Assembly (NCBI GenBank): GCA_019637585.1
Contig: JAHBVL010000012.1
Coordinates: forward strand, 10,185 to 74,184
Length of the DNA stretch: 64,000 nt
Source: Thermomicrobiales bacterium
Lineage (GTDB): Bacteria > Chloroflexota > Chloroflexia > Thermomicrobiales > UBA6265
Direction: 5' to 3'
Under the pieces are notes generated by a model. That model did no database searches. It saw only the letters and a program-made list of their open reading frames with translations, and was not told the DNA's origin. Below, one piece after another: positions 56,893 through 64,000 of this stretch (position 1 is the stretch's first letter; the number at the start of each line of letters is the position of its first letter). The position numbers and the translations under genes were made by a program.

Positions 56893-57078
56893 TTACCAGC
56901 TCGACTTGGTCACGCCGGGCAGCTTGCCCTGCGATGCCAGTTCCCGGAAGCAAATGCGGCACACGCCGAACTTGCGCATGTAGGCGCGGCTGCGCCCGCA
57001 CGTCTTACAACGATTCACACGGCGCACCTCGAACTTCGGGTCCCGGTTCGCCTTGGCAATCCACGATTTCTTCGCCAT
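56893..57078 (-). CDS. rpsN: 30S ribosomal protein S14, type Z (zinc)
   Basis: A 61-residue S14 with the zinc motif in [20 protein letters not shown] followed by ICFRELA, that is two CxxC pairs. This is the short type common in Gram-positive and Chloroflexota bacteria, unlike the 100-residue form of enterics. It lies 14 bases after rplE. Confidence 0.97.
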   Translation of the reverse strand: MAKKSWIAKANRDPKFEVRRVNRCKTCGRSRAYMRKFGVCRICFRELASQGKLPGVTKSSW

Positions 57079-57092
57079 CGATTTCTCCTGGG

Positions 57093-57650
<558 letters not shown>

Positions 57651-57747
57651 GGCGTTCTGCCGTCCCTCTACATTTCCATCCTGGATCGATCTCTCCTGGT
57701 CCGCCGGCCTCCCCGGCGCTCAGGACGATCCGCAACGCTTACTCGCT

Positions 57748-58074
57748 CTAATCCACCGTCGGCCGGGCAATCGTCTTGTCGCAGCTCTTGCAGAACCGGG
57801 CATTTTTGCCGTCGTCACCGGCCCGGACACCCACGCGGGTTTTGGCGCCGCAACTCGGGCAAATCAGCATCACCTTGCTCACCGGCATGGGCGCTTCGAC
57901 TTCGACCCGTCCGGCCTGACGCGCGCGTCCACGCTTGATGTGCTTGACAACGATGTTCACTCCCTCGACGACGACTTTGTCCTCGTCGATGAGGTTGATG
58001 CGAACCTTGCCTCGCTGTCCCTTATTTCGTCCGGAGATGACTTCGACCTCATCGCCGCGTCGAATCTTTCGCAT
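57748..58074 (-). CDS. rplX: 50S ribosomal protein L24
   Basis: A 108-residue L24. KOW motif near the start (RRGDEVEVISGRNKGQRGKV). The C-terminal part has CPSCGAKTRVGV and FCKSCDK, two CxxC pairs that probably bind zinc, a feature of the C+ type found in several phyla. It starts large-subunit assembly at the 5' domain of 23S rRNA. It follows rplN after 42 bases. Confidence 0.97.
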   Translation of the reverse strand: MRKIRRGDEVEVISGRNKGQRGKVRINLIDEDKVVVEGVNIVVKHIKRGRARQAGRVEVEAPMPVSKVMLICPSCGAKTRVGVRAGDDGKNARFCKSCDKTIARPTVD

Positions 58075-58116
58075 CGTTTTGCGTTCCTCTCTTCTCGTCG
58101 TTTCGGCCGGTGCTGC

Positions 58117-58485
58117 CTAGAGCACTTCCGGCGCCAGCGAAACGATGCGCATGTACTGCTTCTCACGCAGTTCGCGTCCGACGGGACCGAAGATACGAGT
58201 CCCTCGCGGCGCGCCCTGCTGGTTGATCAGGACGGCGGCATTGTCATCGAACTTGATGTGGCTGCCATCCGGCCGGCCATATTCCTGCGCCGTCCGTACG
58301 ATCACCGCGCGCACCACATCGCCCTTTTTGACGGCAGTGTTCGGCTGAGCCTGCTTGACCGACGCAATGATCGTGTCGCCAACCCGGCCATATTTCTTCG
58401 AGGCTCCACCGAGCACCCGAATGCACATGATCTCGCGCGCACCACTGTTGTCCGCCACGCGAAGTCGTGTTTGCGTCTGAATCAC
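58117..58485 (-). CDS. rplN: 50S ribosomal protein L14
   Basis: A 122-residue L14 ([80 protein letters not shown]). The GTG at 58485 is chosen because it yields exactly the conserved length and start (VIQTQTRL) with GAGAGGA about 9 nt upstream; the ATG at 58521 would add 12 unlikely residues. It forms bridge B8. Confidence 0.95.
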   Translation of the reverse strand: MIQTQTRLRVADNSGAREIMCIRVLGGASKKYGRVGDTIIASVKQAQPNTAVKKGDVVRAVIVRTAQEYGRPDGSHIKFDDNAAVLINQQGAPRGTRIFGPVGRELREKQYMRIVSLAPEVL

Positions 58486-58539
58486 AACGAACGTCCTCTC
58501 TGCTGCGTTTCCGCCCGGCACTCAGCCAGGCGATCTGGC

Positions 58540-58830
58540 TCAAACCTCGACCGCTCGCTCGACGATCTCGCGGACGATCCACCGCTTCCGCTTGGAAAGG
58601 GGGCGGATTTCCTCGATGCGCACGGTGTCGCCTGTCTTACAGGCATTCTGCTCGTCGTGAGCCATGAACTTGCTCGTCCGCCGGATCCGCTTGTGATAGA
58701 TCGGATGACGCCGGACATAGTCGACCGACACCACGACGGTCTTATCCATACTGTTGCTGACGACCTTGCCCACTTTCTGGGTCTTGATCGCTCGCTTTAC
58801 CTCGTTCTCGGTGGCTTCAGTCATCTGCAC
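58540..58830 (-). CDS. rpsQ: 30S ribosomal protein S17
   Basis: A 96-residue S17 ([60 protein letters not shown]). The N-terminal 15 residues are an extension. It binds the 16S 5' domain. It follows rpmC by 6 bases. Confidence 0.97.
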   Translation of the reverse strand: MQMTEATENEVKRAIKTQKVGKVVSNSMDKTVVVSVDYVRRHPIYHKRIRRTSKFMAHDEQNACKTGDTVRIEEIRPLSKRKRWIVREIVERAVEV

Positions 58831-58836
58831 TTACCC

Positions 58837-59070
58837 TTATCGATCCTCATTCGAGCGCTCGAGTTCCGCCTGGATCGCTGCGTCGATCCGCCGCTCGTGC
58901 TGAACCGTCAGAATCCGAGCGATGTCCTTGCGAATTGTCCGGATCCGGGCATTGTCGGTCAGCTGACCAACGGCTTCCTGAAAGCGGAGATTTCGCCACT
59001 CTTCGTGGAGCTCCGTCAGCGTTGTCTCGATCTGCGCTTCGGACAGAGCGCGCACCTGGCTTGGTTTCAT
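58837..59070 (-). CDS. rpmC: 50S ribosomal protein L29
   Basis: A 77-residue helical L29 (MKPSQVRALSEAQIETTLTE, LHEEWRNLRFQEAVGQLTDN, IRTIRKDIARILTVQHERR). It surrounds the exit tunnel and helps form the trigger factor site. The ATG at 59070 is chosen because it lies 5 bases after the rplP stop and starts the family; the longer reading overlaps rplP. The last 15 residues extend the usual end. Confidence 0.95.
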   Translation of the reverse strand: MKPSQVRALSEAQIETTLTELHEEWRNLRFQEAVGQLTDNARIRTIRKDIARILTVQHERRIDAAIQAELERSNEDR

Positions 59071-59075
59071 TGCCG

Positions 59076-59516
59076 CTACTCCTCGTCCCCGCCGCCGCCG
59101 CCGACTTCGACCTTCTTCACGAACTTGCACTTGATCGGCATCTTCATGGCCGCACGGCGGAGTGCTTCCTCAGCAGCTTCCTCCGAGACACCAGAGACCT
59201 CGTAGATGATCCGGCCCGGCTTGATCACGGCGACCCAATACTCTGGAGCCCCCTTGCCGGAACCCATGCGGGTCTCAGCAGGTTTCTGCGTGATCGCCCG
59301 GTCGGGAAAAATGCGAATCCAGACCTTACCACCACGCTTCAGGTAGTTGGTGATCGCGCGCCGGCCAGACTCGATCTGTCGAGCGGAGATCCAGGCGTTA
59401 TCGAGCGCCTGCAGACCGTAGTCGCCGAACGCCACGGCCGATCCACGCTGCGCCTGCCCACGCACCTTGCGCGGCCGGAATGTCTTTCGATACTTGGTTC
59501 GCTTTGGCATCAACAT
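59076..59516 (-). CDS. rplP: 50S ribosomal protein L16
   Basis: A 146-residue L16 ([80 protein letters not shown]). It binds 23S rRNA near the A-site. The C-terminus ends in a Gly/Glu stretch. Start ATG at 59516 or 59510 (MPKRTK). It lies 23 bases after rpsC. Confidence 0.97.
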   Translation of the reverse strand: MLMPKRTKYRKTFRPRKVRGQAQRGSAVAFGDYGLQALDNAWISARQIESGRRAITNYLKRGGKVWIRIFPDRAITQKPAETRMGSGKGAPEYWVAVIKPGRIIYEVSGVSEEAAEEALRRAAMKMPIKCKFVKKVEVGGGGGDEE

Positions 59517-59539
59517 GATGTCTGATTCCTGTCCTTCGC

Positions 59540-60229
59540 CTAGTCGCCGACCGGCACCGCGAGAAGATCCGCTGCCAGGCTGGCCGCAGCGTTTGCCCGG
59601 GCCTCGGGCATGACGTCACCCTTGTAGACCCAGACCTTCACACCAATACGCCCATAGGTCGTATGCGCGTGAACCACCGCGAAGTCGATATCGGCTCGCA
59701 GCGTGTGGAGCGGCACGCGACCATCCATCTCCACAACCGACCGGCTCATCTCCGCACCGCCGAGACGGCCGGAAAGGCGAATCTTGACGCCCTTGGCGCC
59801 ACGTCGCATCGCCTGCTGGACGGCATGTTTCATCGCTCGCCGGTAGGAAACGCGCCGGGCGATCTGCTCAGCGATGCTCTCGCCGATCAGGGTGGCGTCG
59901 ATCTCCGGCACCTTGATCTCCTCGATCTTGAGGTTGATCTTCTTGCCGAAGTTCTTCTCCAGCTTCTGCTTGAGTCGCTCGACGTTGGCGCCCTGCTTGC
60001 CGATGACGATACCCGGCTTCGACGTGTGCAGGGTCACATCGACCTTGTTGGCCGACCGCTCGAGCTCGATCTTGGAGATTCCCGCTCGCGGCAGCTCACC
60101 CTGGATCAGCTTGCGGATCGCCAGATCCTCGTGCAGCTGCTCCGTGTAGTTGCGCTCACCGTACCAGGTGGACTCCCAATCACTGACGATGCCGAGCCGG
60201 AAGCCGACCGGATTTACTTTCCGTCCCAT
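59540..60229 (-). CDS. rpsC: 30S ribosomal protein S3
   Basis: A 229-residue S3 ([22 protein letters not shown] domain [57 protein letters not shown]). It lines the mRNA entry channel. The ATG follows the rplV stop without a gap. Ends in an Ala-rich tail. Confidence 0.98.
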   Translation of the reverse strand: MGRKVNPVGFRLGIVSDWESTWYGERNYTEQLHEDLAIRKLIQGELPRAGISKIELERSANKVDVTLHTSKPGIVIGKQGANVERLKQKLEKNFGKKINLKIEEIKVPEIDATLIGESIAEQIARRVSYRRAMKHAVQQAMRRGAKGVKIRLSGRLGGAEMSRSVVEMDGRVPLHTLRADIDFAVVHAHTTYGRIGVKVWVYKGDVMPEARANAAASLAADLLAVPVGD

Positions 60230-60571
60230 TTACAGGCCTCCCCGGTCTTCCGCAATGACGGTGATCTGCGACGTGCGCTTGTTGATGCGTCCAACCCGGC
60301 CACGCGCCTTGGCGCGGAAGCGCCGGTAGGTCGGACCTTCGTCGACATAGATCGCCTTGATCCAGAGATCCTCCGGATCGAGGTCGTAGTTGTTCTCGGC
60401 GTTGGCGGCAACCGACTTCAGCAGCTGCTCCATTTCGAACGCCGTCTTGTTCGGCACGAAACGCATCATCTGCTGCGCTTCGAGCACCTTCTTGCCTCGA
60501 ATCAAGTCGGCCACCAGGCGCGCCCGCTGCGGCGACACTCGTACCCGGCCCAACTTGGCTGTGACTTCCAT
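60230..60571 (-). CDS. rplV: 50S ribosomal protein L22
   Basis: A 113-residue L22 (LGRVRVSPQRARLVADLIRG, QMMRFVPNKTAFEMEQLLKS, DEGPTYRRFRAKARGRVGRI, NKRTSQITVIAED). Its beta-hairpin reaches into the exit tunnel. It is directly followed by rpsC with no gap, and lies 23 bases after rpsS. Confidence 0.98.
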   Translation of the reverse strand: MEVTAKLGRVRVSPQRARLVADLIRGKKVLEAQQMMRFVPNKTAFEMEQLLKSVAANAENNYDLDPEDLWIKAIYVDEGPTYRRFRAKARGRVGRINKRTSQITVIAEDRGGL

Positions 60572-60594
60572 GGCCTGTGTCCTTTCTCAGATGC

Positions 60595-60876
60595 CTAGCG
60601 GCGAACGCGCCGGTCGGCATCCTTGCCATGACCGCGGTACGTGCGAGTGGGCGCAAATTCGCCCAGTCGATGACCCACCATCTGCTCGGTGACATACACC
60701 GGCACATGCTGGCGACCGTTGTGGACAGCGATCGTGTGACCAACCATTTCCGGGAAGATCATGCACGCCCGCGCCCAGGTGCGAATAACCCGGCGGTCGT
60801 TGGCTTTGTTCAGCGCATCGACCTTCGCCTGCAGCTTCGCATCGATATAGGGTCCTTTTTTGGAGCTTCTCGACAC
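60595..60876 (-). CDS. rpsS: 30S ribosomal protein S19
   Basis: A 93-residue S19 ([80 protein letters not shown]). It lies in the small-subunit head next to S13. GTG start at 60876, with GGAGG upstream; 26 bases after rplB. Confidence 0.97.
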   Translation of the reverse strand: MSRSSKKGPYIDAKLQAKVDALNKANDRRVIRTWARACMIFPEMVGHTIAVHNGRQHVPVYVTEQMVGHRLGEFAPTRTYRGHGKDADRRVRR

Positions 60877-60902
60877 CTGTTCCTCCGTGTCTCACACCCG
60901 GC

Positions 60903-61742
60903 TTAGCGCCGGCGGCCCTTGCCGGTTGGTCGACGGCGGACAATGAATCCATCGGTCCGCTTGTTGTTCCGCGTGCGCTGGAAAGCGGGCTTGCCCCACT
61001 TCGTCTTCGGCTGGCCACCGATCGGCGCCTTGCCCTCACCACCGCCATGCGGATGGTCACGCGGGTTCATCACCGAACCGCGAACGGTCGGCCGCTTGCC
61101 TCGGTGCCGGTTGCGCCCAGCCTTGCCAATGACCACATTCTCGTGATCGACATTGCCGACCTGGCCGAGCGTGGCCATGCAATCGAGATGGACGCGCCGC
61201 ACTTCGCCCGATGGAAGGCGGATGATGGCGTAGTCCTCGGCTTTACCCATCAGCTGCACCGACGATCCGGCGGAGCGGGCCATCTGGCCACCCCCGCCAA
61301 TCCGCAGCTCGATGTTGTGAATCTGCGATCCAACCGGGATGTTGCGAAGCGGCAGCGCATTACCGACGCGAATCGGCGCGTCCGGCCCCGAAACCACCAT
61401 GTCGCCGACCTTGATGCCGTACGGCGCCAGGATGTATCGCTTCTCTCCATCGACATAGAAGAGCAGGGCGATGCGAGCCGAGCGGTTGGGATCGTATTCG
61501 ATCGCCGCGACACGGGCCGGCACCGAGTGCTTGTTCCGCTTGAAATCGATGATGCGGTAGTTCCGGCGATTGCCGCCGCCACGGTGCCGCACCGTCATCC
61601 GGCCGATGTTGTTTCGTCCGGAATGCTTCTTCAGTGAAACCGTGAGGCTCTTCTCGGGTTTCGATTTGGTGATCTCATCGAATCCACTGACGCTCATTTG
61701 CCGCCGGGCGGGTGAGGTTGGCTTGTATTTGCGTACTGGCAT
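60903..61742 (-). CDS. rplB: 50S ribosomal protein L2
   Basis: A 279-residue L2 ([60 protein letters not shown], and the conserved [20 protein letters not shown]). It is needed for subunit association and lies at the peptidyl transferase periphery. It follows rplW by 18 bases. Confidence 0.98.
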   Translation of the reverse strand: MPVRKYKPTSPARRQMSVSGFDEITKSKPEKSLTVSLKKHSGRNNIGRMTVRHRGGGNRRNYRIIDFKRNKHSVPARVAAIEYDPNRSARIALLFYVDGEKRYILAPYGIKVGDMVVSGPDAPIRVGNALPLRNIPVGSQIHNIELRIGGGGQMARSAGSSVQLMGKAEDYAIIRLPSGEVRRVHLDCMATLGQVGNVDHENVVIGKAGRNRHRGKRPTVRGSVMNPRDHPHGGGEGKAPIGGQPKTKWGKPAFQRTRNNKRTDGFIVRRRPTGKGRRR

Positions 61743-61760
61743 GTCCTACTCCTCGTCCCG

Positions 61761-62057
61761 CTAGACCTGCTCGAAGATGTCGATGCGATCGCCAGGCTGC
61801 AGCGTGACGATGGCTTTCTTCCATCCCGGGCGGGCTCCGACGATCCGGCCACCGCGGCGGGACGCAACCCGCGACTTCGCCTTCGGCTTCATGACCATCG
61901 TGTTCACTGCCTTGACGCGGACATTGAAGGTCCGCTCGACGGCATCTCGAATCTGAATCTTGTTGGCCGCAGGATCGACTTCAAAGCTGTACTGATCCTG
62001 CTCCATCAATCGTGTGTTCTTCTCTGTAATGAGGGGCCGCCGGAGGACCCGCTCCAT
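61761..62057 (-). CDS. rplW: 50S ribosomal protein L23
   Basis: A 98-residue L23 (MERVLRRPLITEKNTRLMEQ, YSFEVDPAANKIQIRDAVER, FNVRVKAVNTMVMKPKAKSR, ARPGWKKAIVTLQPGDRID). It forms the main trigger-factor dock at the exit tunnel. The ATG at 62057, 7 bases after the rplD stop, gives the family length; a GTG at 62072, overlapping the rplD end, would add five residues. Confidence 0.94.
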   Translation of the reverse strand: MERVLRRPLITEKNTRLMEQDQYSFEVDPAANKIQIRDAVERTFNVRVKAVNTMVMKPKAKSRVASRRGGRIVGARPGWKKAIVTLQPGDRIDIFEQV

Positions 62058-62064
62058 GCGCAGC

Positions 62065-62766
62065 TCAGACACCCGCTTCCGCCTCTCCTGTGAGCGCGGC
62101 CTGGCGCGCCTGCTTCCACACGCTCGGCTCCCGCTTGTCTTCCGGAAGCGCCAGAATCGCCTCGAGCGTTGCAATCGCTTCTGGCGAGACGATCAGCCGC
62201 TCGTACTTCAGAACGTCCCGGACATTGGCATAGGCAGCCAGGATCGTCTTCACGTTCTGCAGGTTGCCGGCCGCTCGCTCGATCGCATCATTCTTCTCCG
62301 GAAGGAGAATCAGATAGGAGCGCGCCTCCGGCAGACCACCGATCACGCCGATCATCGCCTTGGTTTTCGGCTCGATCGCATCGAGGCCCGAAATCACCGT
62401 CAAACGACCATCGCGAACTTTCGCCGAGAGTGCCGACCGGACGGCCAGCCGCCGCATTTGCCGCGGCATCCGCTGTGTGTACTTGCGGGGGTGCGGTCCG
62501 AAAACCACACCACCACCCGGCCAGAGTGGCGAGCGGATCGACCCCTGCCGGGCTCGACCAGTGCCCTTCTGCCGCCAGGGCTTGCGGCCACCGCCGCGAA
62601 CCTCGCCCCGGGTCTTGGTGTCATGTGTTCCCTGGCGCGCATTCGCCAGTTGAAGGAGCAATGCCTGGTGCATGACCGCGATGTTGGGCTCAATGCCCCA
62701 CACCGAGTCATCGAGCTCGACACTCCCAGACGCTGCTCCCTTGATATCGACGATATCGTGTTTCAT
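62065..62766 (-). CDS. rplD: 50S ribosomal protein L4
   Basis: A 233-residue L4 ([80 protein letters not shown]). The loop lines the exit tunnel. In enterics L4 also represses the S10 operon; no such leader is visible here. The C-terminus is slightly extended (about 25 residues). Confidence 0.97.
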   Translation of the reverse strand: MKHDIVDIKGAASGSVELDDSVWGIEPNIAVMHQALLLQLANARQGTHDTKTRGEVRGGGRKPWRQKGTGRARQGSIRSPLWPGGGVVFGPHPRKYTQRMPRQMRRLAVRSALSAKVRDGRLTVISGLDAIEPKTKAMIGVIGGLPEARSYLILLPEKNDAIERAAGNLQNVKTILAAYANVRDVLKYERLIVSPEAIATLEAILALPEDKREPSVWKQARQAALTGEAEAGV

Positions 62767-62827
62767 TGATGTTCCTCGTCTCCGACCGGCGCAACGCTCC
62801 GTCGCGCCGATCCGCCTGAGCAGCGTC

Positions 62828-63463
62828 TTAGCTGGAAGCCGGCGCCTTGACCGCGTGCCGGATCAAAACCAGTGCATTGTTGTGACCCGGGACGGATCCC
62901 TTGATCACCAGAAGATTTCGTTCAGGATCAACCTGGAGTACCTCGAGGTTGAGCACCGTCACCTTGTCGTTCCCCATCCGGCCGGCCATTTTCATGCCCT
63001 TCCAGACGCGACCCGGTGTGGCGCTGGAACCAATCGATCCCGGCGCGCGCTGCCGGTCGGACTGACCGTGCGTTTTCGGTCCGCCCCGGAAGCCGTGGCG
63101 CTTCACACCGCCCTGGAATCCGCGTCCCTTGGATGTGCCGGTCACATCGACCATCTGGCCATCCTTGAAGACGTCGGCCTTGAAGACCTGGCCCACGGAA
63201 AGCTCGTCGAGCGAGGTCGCGTTGACCTCCCGCAAATGGCGGGAGAGGAAACCGCTCGCCTTCCGGTGCCCCTGCTCCGGCTTGTTCAGCCGGGAATCAA
63301 GTTCGAACCCGAGCTGAACGGCTTCGTAGCCGTCCTTCTCGGTCGTCTTGATCTGTGTGACCACATTCGGGCCACATTCGATGACGGTTGCGGGGTGTAC
63401 GGCGCCGGTCGCATCAAAGACCTGCGTCATCCCCACTTTCCGTCCGATCATCGCCGTTATCAT
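62828..63463 (-). CDS. rplC: 50S ribosomal protein L3
   Basis: A 211-residue L3 ([24 protein letters not shown]-like [80 protein letters not shown]). It is an early assembly protein. The ATG at 63463 has GGGGAG 6-7 nt upstream and fits the family start; the upstream frame to 63517 does not. Confidence 0.97.
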   Translation of the reverse strand: MITAMIGRKVGMTQVFDATGAVHPATVIECGPNVVTQIKTTEKDGYEAVQLGFELDSRLNKPEQGHRKASGFLSRHLREVNATSLDELSVGQVFKADVFKDGQMVDVTGTSKGRGFQGGVKRHGFRGGPKTHGQSDRQRAPGSIGSSATPGRVWKGMKMAGRMGNDKVTVLNLEVLQVDPERNLLVIKGSVPGHNNALVLIRHAVKAPASS

Positions 63464-63591
63464 TGGCTCTCCCCTGACTCTGCAGGAAGCCCCGCCAGCC
63501 ATCTGCCGCCGGGACATATAGAGCGTGACCGCCCATTACCAAGAACTCGCATACCTGAACCGGCAGACCATCCACCGGGGTGAGATCAACG

Positions 63592-63912
63592 CTAGAGCTT
63601 GATCTCGATATCCACACCAGCCGGCAGATTGAGTCGCATCAGCGCCCGGATGGTGTTGCCGCTCGGCTCGAGGACGTCGATCAACCGCTTGTGCGTGCGG
63701 ATCTCGAACTGCTCCTGCGAGTCCTTATCGATGAAGGGCGAGCGAATCACGCAGAACTTCTCGATCTTCGTCGGCAGCGGCACCGGACCGGCAACCTTGG
63801 CGCCAGTCGATTCCGCGGTCTCGACGATCTTCGTCGCCGACTGATCCAGAATCCGGTGGTCGTATGCCTTCAACCGGATGCGGATTTTCTGCGCCTGTTT
63901 CTTGGTGACCAT
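63592..63912 (-). CDS. rpsJ: 30S ribosomal protein S10
   Basis: A 106-residue S10 ([80 protein letters not shown]). It binds 16S rRNA in the head; also NusE in antitermination. It follows tuf by 30 bases and precedes rplC by a 128-base gap that has no gene. Confidence 0.98.
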   Translation of the reverse strand: MVTKKQAQKIRIRLKAYDHRILDQSATKIVETAESTGAKVAGPVPLPTKIEKFCVIRSPFIDKDSQEQFEIRTHKRLIDVLEPSGNTIRALMRLNLPAGVDIEIKL

Positions 63913-63942
63913 AGTTCGCCTCTCGTCTGATACTGCCGCTGG

Positions 63943-64000
63943 TTACTCGATGATCGAGGTCACGACACCGGCGCCAACCGTCCGGCCACCTTCCCGGATC
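63943..64000 (-). CDS. tuf: Elongation factor Tu, C-terminal end only
   Basis: The last 18 codons of a gene entering from the right edge, ending in GGRTVGAGVVTSIIE and TAA. This tail is typical of EF-Tu domain 3. tuf directly before rpsJ is a common arrangement (fusA-tuf-rpsJ). The rest lies outside the window. Confidence 0.9.
   Translation of the reverse strand, partial: IREGGRTVGAGVVTSIIE

Overview
The window looks like a chromosomal segment of a GC-rich, Gram-positive-like bacterium, most plausibly a member of the Chloroflexota (Thermomicrobia-type). This is an inference from gene content and order: an ImuB/DnaE2 mutasome with a GAAC-N4-GTTC SOS box, a System II cytochrome c maturation operon, a cyclic-di-AMP receptor beside tmk, an R3H/SpoIIIAA-type ATPase, zinc-binding S14 and L24, and a long S10-spc-alpha ribosomal cluster. 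There is no rRNA in the window to fix the taxonomy. I saw no tRNA, rRNA, CRISPR array, prophage or insertion sequence. The segment is mostly ordinary housekeeping DNA with a few unusual spots.

Layout. 1-1309 (minus): SpoIIE-type phosphatase, small P-loop protein, and the start of an exported protein. 1415-3416 (plus): HD-GYP protein, HAD hydrolase and trmD, joined by ATGA overlaps and convergent with recO. 4304-8112: ccdA-resB-ccsA-tlpA, cytochrome c maturation. 8490-10830: eda, then an NrtR-like regulator beside NAD kinase. 10846-19044 (minus): zinc-ribbon protein, c-di-AMP receptor, tmk, R3H ATPase, GNAT-like protein, recR, ftsK. 19252-24521 (plus): an SOS box followed by imuB, a small DUF6504-like gene and dnaE2, interrupted by palindromic repeats. 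24579-25307 (minus): vapBC with a palindromic operator. 25329-32244: RNase J, UDG, exonuclease-UvrC fusion, divergent ligA. 32293-34604: GH4 glycosidase and PfkB kinase. 34797-41455 (minus): pyrimidine operon pyrC-carA-carB-pyrE behind a leader with promoter, leader ORF and intrinsic terminator. 41539-46057: PotD-like protein (minus), then nth, phosphatase, P1 peptidase and an unknown gene. 46058-46700: repeats only. 46701-64000 (minus): tuf (3' end), then S10, spc and alpha operon genes to truA-rplM-rpsI, ending at an intrinsic terminator.

The most interesting observations are: (1) the C-terminal 24-27 codons of rpsD survive, in frame behind the rpsK stop, where a full rpsD should lie between rpsK and rpoA; (2) the pyr leader, where a good promoter is followed by an intrinsic terminator lying inside a short ORF whose stop overlaps the pyrC start; (3) an NrtR-type regulator in an apparent operon with nadK; (4) several repeat families, including heptamer/octamer microsatellites around the mutasome genes, a 42-bp-TIR MITE-like element that supplies a kinase stop codon, and a roughly 130-bp dispersed repeat present twice. 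No wholly new multi-gene system was evident.
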